Shown: positions 9,131-18,334, counted from the stretch's first letter. The stretch is DNA of 64,000 bases from CAIWHR01 sp963726765 (GCA_963726765.1 CAVSDH010000010.1:62001-126000); one strand, 5' to 3'. A program made the numbers and translations. Notes: a model not told the origin generated them from the letters alone.

Positions 9131-9513
9131 CCCCTGCTTCCCGGCTCGCGCCTCGGCCTCCGCTTCGGTAGAGCGATGCAACGCGTGCGTCGTCGGCCTC
9201 ATGCGGCACTCGCCCCGGTCGCATCCCCACGCGCTATCCGCGCGGGGGCCCCTGCTCCCGGCTCGCGCCTCGGCCTCCGCGTCGGTACCGTGATGTCAAC
9301 GCGTCGAGTCGTCGGCCTCATGCGGCGACTCGCCCCGGTCGCATCCCCACGCGCTATCCGCGCGTGGGGCCCCTGCTTCCCGGCTCGCGCCTCGGCCTCC
9401 GCTTCGGTAGAGCGATGCAACGCGTGCGTCGTCGGCCTCATGCGGCCGACTCGCCCCGGTCGCATCCCCACGCGCTATCCGCGCGTGGGGCCCCTGCTTC
9501 CCGGCTCGCGCCG
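9131..9513. repeat. Tandem intergenic repeat, three copies plus a partial fourth, about 120 bp each
   Basis: Copies begin at 9131, 9249, 9370 and 9491 with CCCCTGCT(T)CCCGGCTCGCG. Each full unit also carries GTCGTCGGCCTCATGCGGC and a near-perfect hairpin. In copy 2 the hairpin is CCCCACGCGC (9345-9354), loop TATCC, GCGCGTGGGG (9360-9369). Copies differ by a few substitutions and one-base indels. The partial last copy ends at the stop codon of slmA. A diverged single copy lies at about 29185-29314, beside the stop of mccA. This fills the whole 405-bp gap between the DUF4864 gene and slmA. ORFs through the array are artefacts of its periodicity. Confidence 0.92.
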
Positions 9514-10084
9514 CTACCCGAACAAGAATTTGCGCTGCAGGTCCCAGTGTTCCTGAGGCAGCCGCTTGAACCCGCTCTTGGCGAAAAACTGCCAGCGACC
9601 GAGCACATACGCGATCAGCACGCCGGCGTCGGCATTGGGGTCGCCGGGCCATGCCCCCGCGACCTGGGCGATCCGGAGCGCCTGGCGCATCGACGCCTCG
9701 ACGCGATCGTAGAACTGGTTCATCCGCACCTGCAGGCGCTCGTCCTCGCTGACGAGCGCGTCGCCGATCAGCACGCGCGTCATGCCGGGATTCTTCTCCG
9801 CGAACCCCAGCAGCACCGCGACGATCTGCTGCGCCTGTGCGAGCGCCGTCCTTCGTGTCGGCGGCAATCTTGTTGATCAGCGTGAACAGCGTGTTTTCGA
9901 TGAATTCGATGAGGCCCTCGAACATCTGCGCCTTGCTCGCGAAGTGCCGGTAGAGCGCGGCCTCGGACACGTCGAGCTTGGCTGCGAGCGCGGCGGTGGT
10001 CACCTTGTCTCCGCGCGGATTCTCGAGCATCGACGCGAGCGTCTGCAGGATCTGGAGACGGCGTTCGCCGTGCCTCGCGGCCAT
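9514..10084 (-). CDS. slmA: Nucleoid occlusion factor SlmA (TetR family), one frameshift near 9847
   Basis: SlmA binds specific chromosomal sites and blocks FtsZ assembly over the nucleoid. The N-terminal HTH is clear: TTAALAAKLDVSEAALYRHF at about 29-48, then ASKAQMFEGLIEFIE. An extra base near 9847 breaks the frame after KIAADTKD. The next frame continues ALAQAQQIVAVLLGFAEKNP, GMTRVLIGDALVSEDERLQ and ends QEHWDLQRKFLFG. The corrected length is about 189 residues, normal for SlmA. The start lies 7 bp after the argB stop, and this pairing is common in betaproteobacteria. The stop codon is supplied by the edge of the intergenic repeat. Confidence 0.9.
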
Positions 10085-10091
10085 GACCGTT

Positions 10092-11018
10092 CTACGCTTT
10101 CCTGCGCTGCGTGCGCGCGTGCACGGGTTCGCTGTCGTCGGCGCGGATCATCGTGCCGACACCCTCGTTGGTCAGCACCTCGAGCAGCAATGCGTGGTCG
10201 ACGCGACCGTCGATGATGTGCGAGCTGGCCACGCCGTTGCGCACGGCATCGAGCGCGGAGCCGATCTTGGGCCGCATTCCACCGTGAATCGTGCCGTCCG
10301 CGAAGAGTGCGTCGATTTCGCGCGCGGTGAGCCCGGTCAGGAGATTGCCGTCCTTGTCGAGCACGCCGACGGTATTGGTCATCAGCACGAGCTTCTCGGC
10401 GCGCAGGGTCTCCGCGAGTTTTCCCGCCACCAGGTCCGCGTTGATGTTGTAGGCCTCCCCGTCGCCACCGACGCCGATGGGGGCGATGACCGGAATGAAA
10501 TCGCGCGAGTCGAGGAGCTGGATGATCTCCGGATCGATCCGGTCGATCTCGCCGACGAGGCCGATGTCGATCATCTCGCCCTCCACGGTTTCACTCTTCA
10601 GCAGCATCTTGCGCGCGTGGATGAACGCGCCGTCCTGCCCCGTCAGCCCGACGGCCTTGCCGCCGTGCTGGTTGATGAGGCCGACGATCTCCTGGTTGAG
10701 CTCGCCGAGAACCATCTCGACGACGTTCATCACCTTTTCGTCGGTGACCCGCATCCCCTGACGGAATTCGCTCTGGATGCCCATCTTCTTGAGGAGATCG
10801 CCGATCTGCGGACCGCCGCCATGGACGATCACCGGATTCATGCCCACGAGCTTCAGCATGACGACATCGCGCGCAAAGCCTGCCTTGAGGGCGGCCTCGG
10901 TCATCGCGTTTCCGCCGTACTTGATTACGATGACCTTGTCGTGAAAGCGCTGGATGTAGGGCAGCGCCTCGGCGAGGATCTGCGCCTTCAAGGCGGCGTT
11001 GACGGCATCGAGGGGCAT
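10092..11018 (-). CDS. argB: Acetylglutamate kinase
   Basis: This enzyme phosphorylates N-acetylglutamate in the second step of arginine synthesis. Family motifs: VIKYGGNAM with Lys33, HGGGPQIGDLL (about 66-76), the arginine- and substrate-binding NINADLVAGKLA, and TIHGGMRPKI near the C-terminus. The 308-residue length is usual. The last 15 residues are charged and variable. It is followed closely by slmA. Confidence 0.96.
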   Translation of the reverse strand: MPLDAVNAALKAQILAEALPYIQRFHDKVIVIKYGGNAMTEAALKAGFARDVVMLKLVGMNPVIVHGGGPQIGDLLKKMGIQSEFRQGMRVTDEKVMNVVEMVLGELNQEIVGLINQHGGKAVGLTGQDGAFIHARKMLLKSETVEGEMIDIGLVGEIDRIDPEIIQLLDSRDFIPVIAPIGVGGDGEAYNINADLVAGKLAETLRAEKLVLMTNTVGVLDKDGNLLTGLTAREIDALFADGTIHGGMRPKIGSALDAVRNGVASSHIIDGRVDHALLLEVLTNEGVGTMIRADDSEPVHARTQRRKA

Positions 11019-11307
11019 GGCGGCAGGACCCGGGACGGCGGGCCGCGAGCGACCCTGCGACGATTGTACCGGAACCCGGCAGGCGGCAAATCGCGTGCGC
11101 GCATTTGCCCGGTACGCACGCCTTCGCCGGCGAGTGAGCCCTGACTGGAACTTCGATCCGCCGCCCGCGCGCGCTGCCTGCTTTTTTGCTATCGTTCAGT
11201 GTTGAGTCGATCGGTGCAATGCCTTTGCACCCACTTCCGTCGTCCTTCCCCGATCGCGCGATCGCGCGCGCCGACAGCGCCCGAAGCCCCGGCTTCCCGG
11301 TTCGCTG
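11019..11307. promoter_or_regulatory. Divergent intergenic region between argB and the glycan locus
   Basis: This 289-bp region separates divergent genes and should hold both promoters. TGCTATCGT at 11187-11195 fits an extended -10 for the plus-strand glycosyltransferase, without a recognisable -35. No small gene was found. Confidence 0.35.
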
Positions 11308-12648
11308 ATGCGCCTCGCGATCATTCGTCAGCGCTTTGCGCCGGTCGCGGGCGCCGATCGCTTCTTCGAAAGCGCGCTGGAGGCGCTGCTCGAGCGCAAC
11401 GTCGCGATCTCGCTCTACACCCGGTCCTGGCCGCAGACCAAGCTGCAGCTGATCGAGCCCGTCATCTGCGATCCGTGGTACGCCGGCAGCTTTTTGCGCG
11501 AATGGGGATTTGCGCGCTCGGCGCGCCGTGCGATCTCGCGTTCGAAAGCCAATCTCGTCGAATCGCACGAGCGCCTTCTTTCCTGCGACATCTACCGCGC
11601 CCGCGACGGCGTGCACGCGGTATGGCTCGAGGAACGCCTGAAGGGAGCGTCCGCCGTCGAGCGGCTCCGCCTCGCCCTGTCGCCTTACAACCGCTACATG
11701 CTGAACGTCGAAAGGCGCCTTTTCGCGAGCCCGTGGCTGCAGGCCGTGATCTGCAACTCGAAGATGGTGCGCGACGAGATCATCGACCGCTATGCGCTGC
11801 CGGTGTCCAAGCTGCACGTCGTCTACAACGCGGTCGACAGCGACGTGTTCCACCCGGACGTGCGCGGCGCCCGCTCCACGATGCTGCAGCGACACGGCAT
11901 CGACGAGTCGGCAACCGTATTCCTGCTGGCCGGATCGGGCTACGAGCACAGCGGCGCAGGCGCGGCGATCGCGGCGCTGGCCGAGCTGCCGGCGTCGGCG
12001 CATCTCATGATCGCGGGACGTGAACTTCACGCCCAGCGCTACCGCGACCTGGCGCGATCCTTCGGCGTCGCGGATCGCGTCATCATGGCGGACATCGACA
12101 CGGATCCCCGCGGCTGGTACGGCGCAGCGGATGCCTTCGTGCTGCCCACCCTCTACGATCCCGCGCCGGAGTCCACGCTCGAAGCGATGGCCTGCGAACT
12201 GCCGGTCGTCACGAGCACCAAGTCGGGCGCGGCGGAACTCGTGCTCGGAAACGACGCCGGGCTCGTCTGTCCGGCGGGCGACATCGCCGGGCTTGCCGCT
12301 CAGATGCGCACGCTGCTCGATCCCGCGACGCGCCGCCGCCTGGGCGCCAACGCCCGGCGTGCAGTGCTGCCGCTGTCGCCGGCCGCGATTACGCTGCAGC
12401 TTGTTCTGCTCTACCGCGATCTCCTCGCCGCGTCGGTCACCGCAAAGGCGACGGGACGCGGAAAGCGCCGCGCGAAGCGCGCCGCAGATTCGCAGCCACC
12501 GGAAGCGGCGCCCGGCGCGCCATCCGACGGCAGTGCTGCGGCCGAAGCCCGCCCGGAATCGGACTCTTCCGCAATCGCCGCCGCAGCCGATGCCCCGCCA
12601 GCACCGACGACCACGCCGGGCTCCCCGGACGATTCGTCACCGAAGTAG
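11308..12648 (+). CDS. Glycosyltransferase family 4 protein
   Basis: The protein has 446 residues and a GT-B fold pattern. The N-terminal half begins RLAIIRQRFAPVAGADRFFE. The nucleotide-sugar domain holds LHVVYNAVDSDVFHP, then LPTLYDPAPESTLEAMAC with the family E-x7-E element, and GLVCPAGD. It resembles WaaG-type hexosyltransferases of the lipopolysaccharide core, but donor and acceptor cannot be read from sequence. Residues from about 378 to the end form a low-complexity tail: a Lys/Arg patch, then Ala/Pro/Ser repeats. That tail is probably disordered. It lies 53 bp before a GT9-like gene. Confidence 0.87.
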   Translation: MRLAIIRQRFAPVAGADRFFESALEALLERNVAISLYTRSWPQTKLQLIEPVICDPWYAGSFLREWGFARSARRAISRSKANLVESHERLLSCDIYRARDGVHAVWLEERLKGASAVERLRLALSPYNRYMLNVERRLFASPWLQAVICNSKMVRDEIIDRYALPVSKLHVVYNAVDSDVFHPDVRGARSTMLQRHGIDESATVFLLAGSGYEHSGAGAAIAALAELPASAHLMIAGRELHAQRYRDLARSFGVADRVIMADIDTDPRGWYGAADAFVLPTLYDPAPESTLEAMACELPVVTSTKSGAAELVLGNDAGLVCPAGDIAGLAAQMRTLLDPATRRRLGANARRAVLPLSPAAITLQLVLLYRDLLAASVTAKATGRGKRRAKRAADSQPPEAAPGAPSDGSAAAEARPESDSSAIAAAADAPPAPTTTPGSPDDSSPK

Positions 12649-12701
12649 CGGTTGCAGGTGCACGCATCACCCGTGACTTCGCGCCCGACAGCCCCGACAG
12701 G

Positions 12702-13775
12702 ATGAGCCCACGGCAGGCGCTGCGGCGACTCGCCGACGGCCTCGCCGGGACGGCGCTCGATCGCGCGATCAGGCGCGCAGCCACCGGCCGCCGGCGCGAT
12801 TTTCTGTTCTGCTGGAACCGGGGAATGGGCGACGTCGCGCTCTGCCTCGTCCCGATCTTCATGCGCATCCGCCAGGAAGTCCCCGGCGCGCGGATCACGA
12901 TCGTCACTCGACCCGAACTCACCGAGCCCTTCGCGATGACCGACGCCGATGCGATCGTCGCCGTCCCGGGTCTCGCACGCGGCGTGCGGATCGCGATCGG
13001 CCAACTGCGGACCCTGCCGGGCGTCGACGTCGAGCGGTATTCGGCCGTGTTCGAGGACCCGGACGTGAATCGCTGGCTCAGGGGACGCAGGACCGAGTTT
13101 CGACCCACGCTCAAGTGGAATTCGGCATGGGACTCTCTTGCCGAACGAATCCCCCCGAGCACGCCTGACCGGTTCTACATCGGCGCGCACGTGAGCGCCG
13201 AAACGCGCCAGTACTACAGCTACGCGAAGGACTGGGAAACGGAATCCTGGCGCGAACTCATGGCGCGCCTCGACGACGTGCCCGGCGCGCGCTGGCTGCT
13301 GTTCGGCCAGACGCCGGAGCCCCGGTACGAGCGGCCGAACGTCATCGACCTCCGCGGGGACACGGGTTTCCTCGAGATGGCGTCGATCATCCGGAACCGC
13401 GTCCGGCTGCTGATCGCCCCCGACAGCGGGGTCCTCGCCACGGCGTATTACCTCGACGCGCGGTTTCCGCTCGACGTCGTCTCGCTGTGGTCCGACCCGC
13501 GTCAGGGCATCCTGCTGCAGGGCTGTCCGTCGCCCAATCCGCTGCTGCGCCACGTGCCGCTGGTGGGCCGTGACGAGCAGGCCCGGAATATTCCGGTCGA
13601 CGAAGTGCTGGCGGAAGCGCGCGCAGCGCTCCGACCGCGCGATCTGATCAGCGCCGGCGGGGAGCGCGCAACGGCATCGGGACGGCAGCGACCGCCGCGC
13701 CGTCGACGGGTTCCATCGGAATCGGCTGCACCGGCGCGCCGGCGGACGGCACGTATTCCGGAATCCACGTCTTGA
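12702..13775 (+). CDS. Glycosyltransferase family 9 (heptosyltransferase-like) protein
   Basis: The N-terminus reads FLFCWNRGMGDVALCLVPIF, the GxGD glycine loop of GT9 heptosyltransferases. The C-terminal domain has LLIAPDSGVLATAYYLDARF, matching the family donor-binding DSG segment. It probably adds a sugar to the lipopolysaccharide core or another glycan. The last roughly 43 residues are Arg/Ala/Pro-rich and overlap the convergent dehydratase gene by 128 bp. One extra upstream base would instead give a stop at 13645-13647, exactly abutting that gene. Given the indel pattern of this sequence, the true end may be there. Confidence 0.78.
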   Translation: MSPRQALRRLADGLAGTALDRAIRRAATGRRRDFLFCWNRGMGDVALCLVPIFMRIRQEVPGARITIVTRPELTEPFAMTDADAIVAVPGLARGVRIAIGQLRTLPGVDVERYSAVFEDPDVNRWLRGRRTEFRPTLKWNSAWDSLAERIPPSTPDRFYIGAHVSAETRQYYSYAKDWETESWRELMARLDDVPGARWLLFGQTPEPRYERPNVIDLRGDTGFLEMASIIRNRVRLLIAPDSGVLATAYYLDARFPLDVVSLWSDPRQGILLQGCPSPNPLLRHVPLVGRDEQARNIPVDEVLAEARAALRPRDLISAGGERATASGRQRPPRRRRVPSESAAPARRRTARIPESTS

Positions 13776-15591
13776 GCCGCGCGCGAACTTCGGCGTCGTC
13801 GGCGGCGCGATCGCGCTCGCACCACGTGACCATCTGGCCGATCGCGTCGCGATTCGCGGCGCGCGCCTGCGCGATGCGCAGCTTGGGGTGGGTCGTCGGC
13901 AGCGAGGCCTCCTCCGACGCGAGGGGCTCCTCGTAGAGCTTTTCACCGGGGCGCAGGCCGGTGAACACGATGGGAACGCGATCGGGATCGGCACCCGAAA
14001 GCCGGATCATGTCGTGCGCGAGATCGACGATGCGAACCGGCTCGCCCATGTCCAGCACGAGAATCTCGCCGCCCTTGCCCTGCAGGCCCGCCTGCAGCAG
14101 CAGCTGCGTCGCCTCCGAGAGCGACATGAAAAAGCGCGTGATGTCGGGGTGCGTGACCGTAACCGGGCCGCCGCGCGCGATCTGTTCGGAGAAGCGCGGG
14201 ATCACGCTGCCCGCGCTGCCGAACACATTGCCGAAGCGCACCAGCACGAACTGCGTGCCGCCGCCCTGCAGGCTCTGGCACACGATCTCGGCGAGCCGCT
14301 TGGTCGCCCCCATCACGTTGGTCGGGTTGACGGCCTTGTCGGTGGAGACGAATACGAACTTCTCGACTTTCGCCGCGATCGCCGCGCGCGCCAGCACCCA
14401 CGTGCCGTAGGCGTTGTTGCGTACGGCCTGCCAGGCGTTCGTTTCCTCCATCAGCGGCACGTGCTTGTAGGCACCCGCGTGAAAGATGACGCCCGGACGT
14501 TCGCGCGAGAGCACCTCGTCGACCAGCGCCGCGTGCTTCACGTCGCCGACGACCGCGACGACGGGCAGCTGCGGGAACGCGTCGGTGAGCGACATCTTGA
14601 TCTCGTAGAGTGCCGCCTCCGAAATGTCGAACAGGACGAGCTTCGCGGGCCGGAAACGCGCGATCTGGCGACAGAGTTCGGCACCGATCGATCCTCCGGC
14701 GCCGGTCACGAGCGCGACGCGGTTGCCGAGCCAGTCCGCAAGTCCCTCGCTGTCGAGCGCGACCGGGTCGCGTCCCAGCAGGTCGTCGAGCTCGATCGTG
14801 CGAATCGTGGTGAGCGCCAGGCGGCCGCTGATCAGTTCCTCGTAGGATGGGACCGTGAGCGCCTCGAGGCCGTTTTCCGCACAGATTTCAGCGACGCGAC
14901 GGCGGACCCCGTGCGCCGCCGAGGGCAGCGCGATGATCACCTTGCGCACGCCGTACTTGTCGGCCCATGCAGGAAGGCTCGCGATCGAACCGAGTACGCC
15001 GACATTGCGCAGCAGCCGCCCCTGCTTTGCGGGGTCGTCATCCAGCAGGCCGACGACGCGCCATTGCCGGCTTCGGGCGAGCTGCGACGTGAGCGTCGCC
15101 CCGGCGTCGCCCGCCCCCACGACGAGCACCGGTTCGCCGAGGGCGAGGAGCGGGCTGTAGAGCCGATGTTCCTTCCAGATCCGGTAGGCGAAGCGATCGC
15201 CGGCCATCAGGAAGATGAGAAGGACCGGATAGAAGATGAGCACGCTTCGCGGAACCACCGCCTGCAGCTGCAGCATCACCAGGACGAGCGGAATGAGCAG
15301 CGCGCCCAGCCCGGCCGCGAGCACGATGCGCTGCAGATCCGGCATGCTTGCGAAGCGCCAGAGTCCGCGGTACAGGCCGAACGCGAGGAAAAGGAAGCCC
15401 TGCAGCGGCACGATCCACACCACCGTGCGCAGCATGTCCGGGTGGAGCGGGTTGTGAAAATCGAGGTTGAACCGGACCCAGTAGATCGCGGCCCACGCGA
15501 GCGCCGCTGCGCAGAGGTCGTGCAGGAACGCGAGCCAGGCCCGCCAGTTCTGGGACTTGGTGATCACGAAGGGAGTCTCTTCCGGCTCCAA
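13648..15591 (-). CDS. Membrane-bound nucleotide-sugar 4,6-dehydratase (WbpM/CapD/FlaA1-type)
   Basis: The protein has 647 residues. Four transmembrane helices lie in the first roughly 150 residues. A CoA-binding-like Rossmann domain follows (VLVVGAGDAGATLTSQLA), and then the SDR catalytic domain with VTGAGGSIGAEL. The STDKAVNPTNVMGATKR segment shows Met in place of the usual catalytic tyrosine, as in the large WbpM class. These enzymes make UDP-4-keto-6-deoxy-GlcNAc for rare sugars in O-antigen or capsule. It starts just inside the end of the upstream WecA-like gene (28-bp overlap). The C-terminal 30 residues are unconserved. Confidence 0.9.
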   Translation of the reverse strand: MEPEETPFVITKSQNWRAWLAFLHDLCAAALAWAAIYWVRFNLDFHNPLHPDMLRTVVWIVPLQGFLFLAFGLYRGLWRFASMPDLQRIVLAAGLGALLIPLVLVMLQLQAVVPRSVLIFYPVLLIFLMAGDRFAYRIWKEHRLYSPLLALGEPVLVVGAGDAGATLTSQLARSRQWRVVGLLDDDPAKQGRLLRNVGVLGSIASLPAWADKYGVRKVIIALPSAAHGVRRRVAEICAENGLEALTVPSYEELISGRLALTTIRTIELDDLLGRDPVALDSEGLADWLGNRVALVTGAGGSIGAELCRQIARFRPAKLVLFDISEAALYEIKMSLTDAFPQLPVVAVVGDVKHAALVDEVLSRERPGVIFHAGAYKHVPLMEETNAWQAVRNNAYGTWVLARAAIAAKVEKFVFVSTDKAVNPTNVMGATKRLAEIVCQSLQGGGTQFVLVRFGNVFGSAGSVIPRFSEQIARGGPVTVTHPDITRFFMSLSEATQLLLQAGLQGKGGEILVLDMGEPVRIVDLAHDMIRLSGADPDRVPIVFTGLRPGEKLYEEPLASEEASLPTTHPKLRIAQARAANRDAIGQMVTWCERDRAADDAEVRARLKTWIPEYVPSAGAPVQPIPMEPVDGAAVAAVPMPLRAPRRR

Positions 15592-16592
15592 TGATAATCA
15601 ATGCCTGCAAAGAGTGCCGCAATGATCGTCGTCCAGACCGCCACTGCCCACCAGCCCGCCGCGGGTCGCAATGCGAGCACCGCCAGCGCGGTCGCGGCGG
15701 TCCCCGCCGAAAGACCTCCGTAGACCGCCAGCGTTCCCCGGTGTTGCGCGCCCAGCTGGTTCAGCCGCTGGTAATAGTGCGTTCGGTGCGCCTCCCACAC
15801 GCGCTCGCCGCGCCAGAAACGTCGCGCAAGCGTCGTCGTCGCGTCGGCGAGAAAGGGCAGGAACGCGAGCAGGGGAAACCAGCCGGGCCAGACGCCGGCG
15901 CGCCAGCCGGCAAGGCCGAAGAGAGCCGCCAGAAAGCCCAGCGGAACAGCGCCTACATCTCCCATGAACGCGCGCGCGGGCGGCAGGTTGACGACGAGGA
16001 ACGGAAGCGTCGCGGCGGCAAGCGCGCCGTAGCCCTGCGCCGGGGCGCCCGCGAACGACGCGGCAATCCCGTAGGCGGCGAATCCGAGCAGCGCCGTGAT
16101 CGCGGCGAGGCCGTCGTTGCCGTCCATGAAATTGAAAAGATTTGCCGACCAGATCATCGCGAGGGTCATCAGGACGAACTGGACCACCCACCCCATGGTC
16201 GACGCGGCGGTCGCCATCGGGCCGCAGAGCGCAGCGGCGCCGGCCATGGCCGCGACAGCGTGCACCGCGAGGCGCGTCAACGGGTGCACGCCGCGCCAGT
16301 CGTCGATCAATGACACCGCCGATACCGAACACCACGTCGCAATCCAGATCGGCGTCGCGACGGCCGCGACGGGCGGGGACACCCATGCCGCGGAAATGAA
16401 GCCGGCCCAGATCGCCAGGCCGCCGACGCGGAGCACCGGTCGATCGTGCAGGGAGCGCGCCGTCGGGTTCGCGTGTGGCAGAAATTCCGCCCAGTGGCGA
16501 AGCGCGACGACCCCGCCGGTCGCGACGATCAGCGAGAGCAGGATCGCGCCGAACGGCGAAAGCCGGAACTCATCCACGGACAGACCCGCCAC
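15564..16592 (-). CDS. Undecaprenyl-phosphate sugar-1-phosphate transferase (WecA/WbpL/MraY family)
   Basis: A 342-residue polytopic membrane protein with about ten helices. Catalytic loops typical of the polyprenyl-phosphate HexNAc-1-P transferases are present: SLIDDWRG, NLFNFMDGNDGLAA, FMGDVGAVPLG, and the substrate-specific EAHRTHYYQRLNQ loop. The HR-x-HYYQRL form is typical of WbpL/WecA-type initiators rather than MraY. It should start a glycan on undecaprenyl phosphate at the inner membrane. With the downstream dehydratase it forms the usual initiation pair for bacterial O-antigen. Confidence 0.88.
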   Translation of the reverse strand: MAGLSVDEFRLSPFGAILLSLIVATGGVVALRHWAEFLPHANPTARSLHDRPVLRVGGLAIWAGFISAAWVSPPVAAVATPIWIATWCSVSAVSLIDDWRGVHPLTRLAVHAVAAMAGAAALCGPMATAASTMGWVVQFVLMTLAMIWSANLFNFMDGNDGLAAITALLGFAAYGIAASFAGAPAQGYGALAAATLPFLVVNLPPARAFMGDVGAVPLGFLAALFGLAGWRAGVWPGWFPLLAFLPFLADATTTLARRFWRGERVWEAHRTHYYQRLNQLGAQHRGTLAVYGGLSAGTAATALAVLALRPAAGWWAVAVWTTIIAALFAGIDYHWSRKRLPS

Positions 16593-16986
16593 ACGACGAC
16601 AGTGTCGCCGCTAAGTACTTGCGAACGGGCCGTTTCCCACCCTTTGCGAGGGAAGAAAATGCGCGTAAATCCGTGCCGGCAGCGGCACGGGCCGCTGCGA
16701 GGGTTGCAAATCGATTATTCTTGCTACCGATCATGGCGTTAGCGCGCGTTTTTCATCCTGATTTTTGCTATTTTCCGAACGATTGTCCCATCGGCGGACG
16801 CAATTCCTGTCGCGTTTTAGCAACAGGGCGACAATGGCAGTGGCCCCTGCGGGAGTTTGCCTTGCCACGGGCGCGACCCCTTTGGCACAATGAACGCAAC
16901 TTCTCGACATCGCTGAGAAGGTTCCGATGGCAAGTGCAGAACGGCGCCGTTTCCTTGCCAATTTTATCTGTTAGAGGAGAGGGTTC
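16593..16986. promoter_or_regulatory. Upstream region of the porin gene
   Basis: This 394-bp region is notably AT-richer than the rest. It holds a 7-bp hairpin (CAGCGGC / GCCGCTG, 16680-16697) and an extended -10 candidate TGCTATTTT at 16766-16774. The long leader to the porin ATG may carry further control. I see no gene. Confidence 0.4.
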
Positions 16987-18252
16987 ATGAACAAAAAGCT
17001 CGTCGCTTTGGCCGTCGCAGGCGTACTTGCCGCCCCGCTGGCGCAAGCGCAGACGGCAAACGTCACGCTCTATGGTCGCGTCAATCTCGACGTGGAATTC
17101 GTGAATGGCACCATCTACAACAACAACGTCACCCAGCCGTCGACTTGCAACAAGACATTGAATGTCGGTAACTGCCAGACGACGAACCCCTGGGTGTACC
17201 GGATGGGCACGAACTCGTCGCGCTTCGGCCTTCGCGGAACGGAATCTCTGGGCGGCGGGCTGAACGCGATCTTCCAGGTCGAGTCGTCGATCGATCCTGC
17301 CCACTCCGGCGGCACGCTGGCCGGGCGCGAATCGTTCGTCGGTCTGCAAGGCGGATGGGGAACGTTCAAGATCGGCCGCTTCCTGATGCCCTACGACGAC
17401 CTGCACCCGATCTTCGGTAACGTTCCCACGCTGACGACGTCGCTGCTGTCCACCGCCTCGCTGTGGGCGCAGGGCTTCCAGCCGAAGAACGCCGGCGGCT
17501 TCGACGACCGTGTCGCGAGCTCGATCCGTTACGACACCGCGAATCTTTCGGGCTTCACGGCGAGCTTCCAGTACGGCCAGCAAGGGGCGAACTACGCGAA
17601 CCCGGGCGCGCCGATCACGACGCCGACCGTGAACAACGGACGGGTCTTCGGTGCAAATGCCCTCTATTCCAACGGCCCGATTCAGCTGGGCGTGGGTTAC
17701 GAAGGCAACTACGGCGTGCGCGGTCGGCAGGTCGTCGCGGCACCTCCGGCCACGGCTCCCGCGGGAACGAGCAATACCGGCAAGCAATTGAACGATTACG
17801 CGTTCTCGGTAACGGGTGCGTACTCGTTCAGCATCGTCCGGATCGGTGCCGTATACGAGCGCCTGAAGTACGACAATGGCGGCTTGGCGGGCGGCGACAT
17901 CACGCGCAACTTCTGGGGTGCGAGCTTGACCGGCAACGTCGGCCCGGGCCAGATGTATTTCTTCTACGGCCAGGCGAACAACGGTGCCGGCTCTGCGCCG
18001 AACGGTGCGCGCGTTGCGGGCTTGGTGGTTGGCCCCGACACCCGCGCGACGCAGTACTCGGTCAGCTACACGTATCCGCTGTCGAAGCGCACGCTGACCT
18101 ACGTCGGTTATAACAGGATCAACAACAGGTCCAACGCCGCGTACAACTTCAACATCAACCCGTACAACCCGGTCAGCTCGTCTGACTCGTCGTACAACAC
18201 CCCGGGCGGCAAGCCGGGCGGGCTGGTGTTCGGCATGGTTCACTTCTTCTGA
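16987..18252 (+). CDS. Gram-negative general porin
   Basis: A 421-residue outer-membrane protein. The signal peptide MNKKLVALAVAGVLAAPLAQA is cleaved before QTANVTLYGRVNLD, the standard start of betaproteobacterial trimeric porins. SRFGLRGTESLGGGLNAIFQ and RESFVGLQGGWGTFKIGR are family hallmarks of the first strands and the L3 region. The last residue is Phe (GMVHFF), the BAM recognition signal. A strong AGGAGAG ribosome site precedes the ATG. The loops include Asn-rich and Pro/Ala/Thr-rich stretches. It is flanked by its own terminator, so it is monocistronic. Confidence 0.95.
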   Translation: MNKKLVALAVAGVLAAPLAQAQTANVTLYGRVNLDVEFVNGTIYNNNVTQPSTCNKTLNVGNCQTTNPWVYRMGTNSSRFGLRGTESLGGGLNAIFQVESSIDPAHSGGTLAGRESFVGLQGGWGTFKIGRFLMPYDDLHPIFGNVPTLTTSLLSTASLWAQGFQPKNAGGFDDRVASSIRYDTANLSGFTASFQYGQQGANYANPGAPITTPTVNNGRVFGANALYSNGPIQLGVGYEGNYGVRGRQVVAAPPATAPAGTSNTGKQLNDYAFSVTGAYSFSIVRIGAVYERLKYDNGGLAGGDITRNFWGASLTGNVGPGQMYFFYGQANNGAGSAPNGARVAGLVVGPDTRATQYSVSYTYPLSKRTLTYVGYNRINNRSNAAYNFNINPYNPVSSSDSSYNTPGGKPGGLVFGMVHFF

Positions 18253-18307
18253 GAACCCGCTGCCTCTGCAAGAGCACCTAGCAACTGCACTGTTTGAAGT
18301 GATCACG

Positions 18308-18334
18308 CGGGCGCCTCCGGGCGCCCGTTTTTTT
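18308..18334 (+). terminator. Rho-independent terminator after the porin
   Basis: An 8-bp GC stem (CGGGCGCC / GGCGCCCG) with a four-base loop is followed by seven T residues, 55 bp after the porin stop. Confidence 0.94.

Noticed and set aside
9131..9513. CRISPR array
   Set aside because: The units are about 120 bp and repeat throughout. There are no short direct repeats with unique spacers, and no cas genes.
8822..9556. Periodic open frames through the repeat, including a C-terminal extension of slmA to 9296
   Set aside because: The frames arise from the repeat period of about 120 bp. The conserved SlmA end lies in another frame and stops at 9514.
16680..16697. Terminator upstream of the porin
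   Set aside because: The 7-bp hairpin is not followed by a T-run, and no plus-strand gene ends before it.
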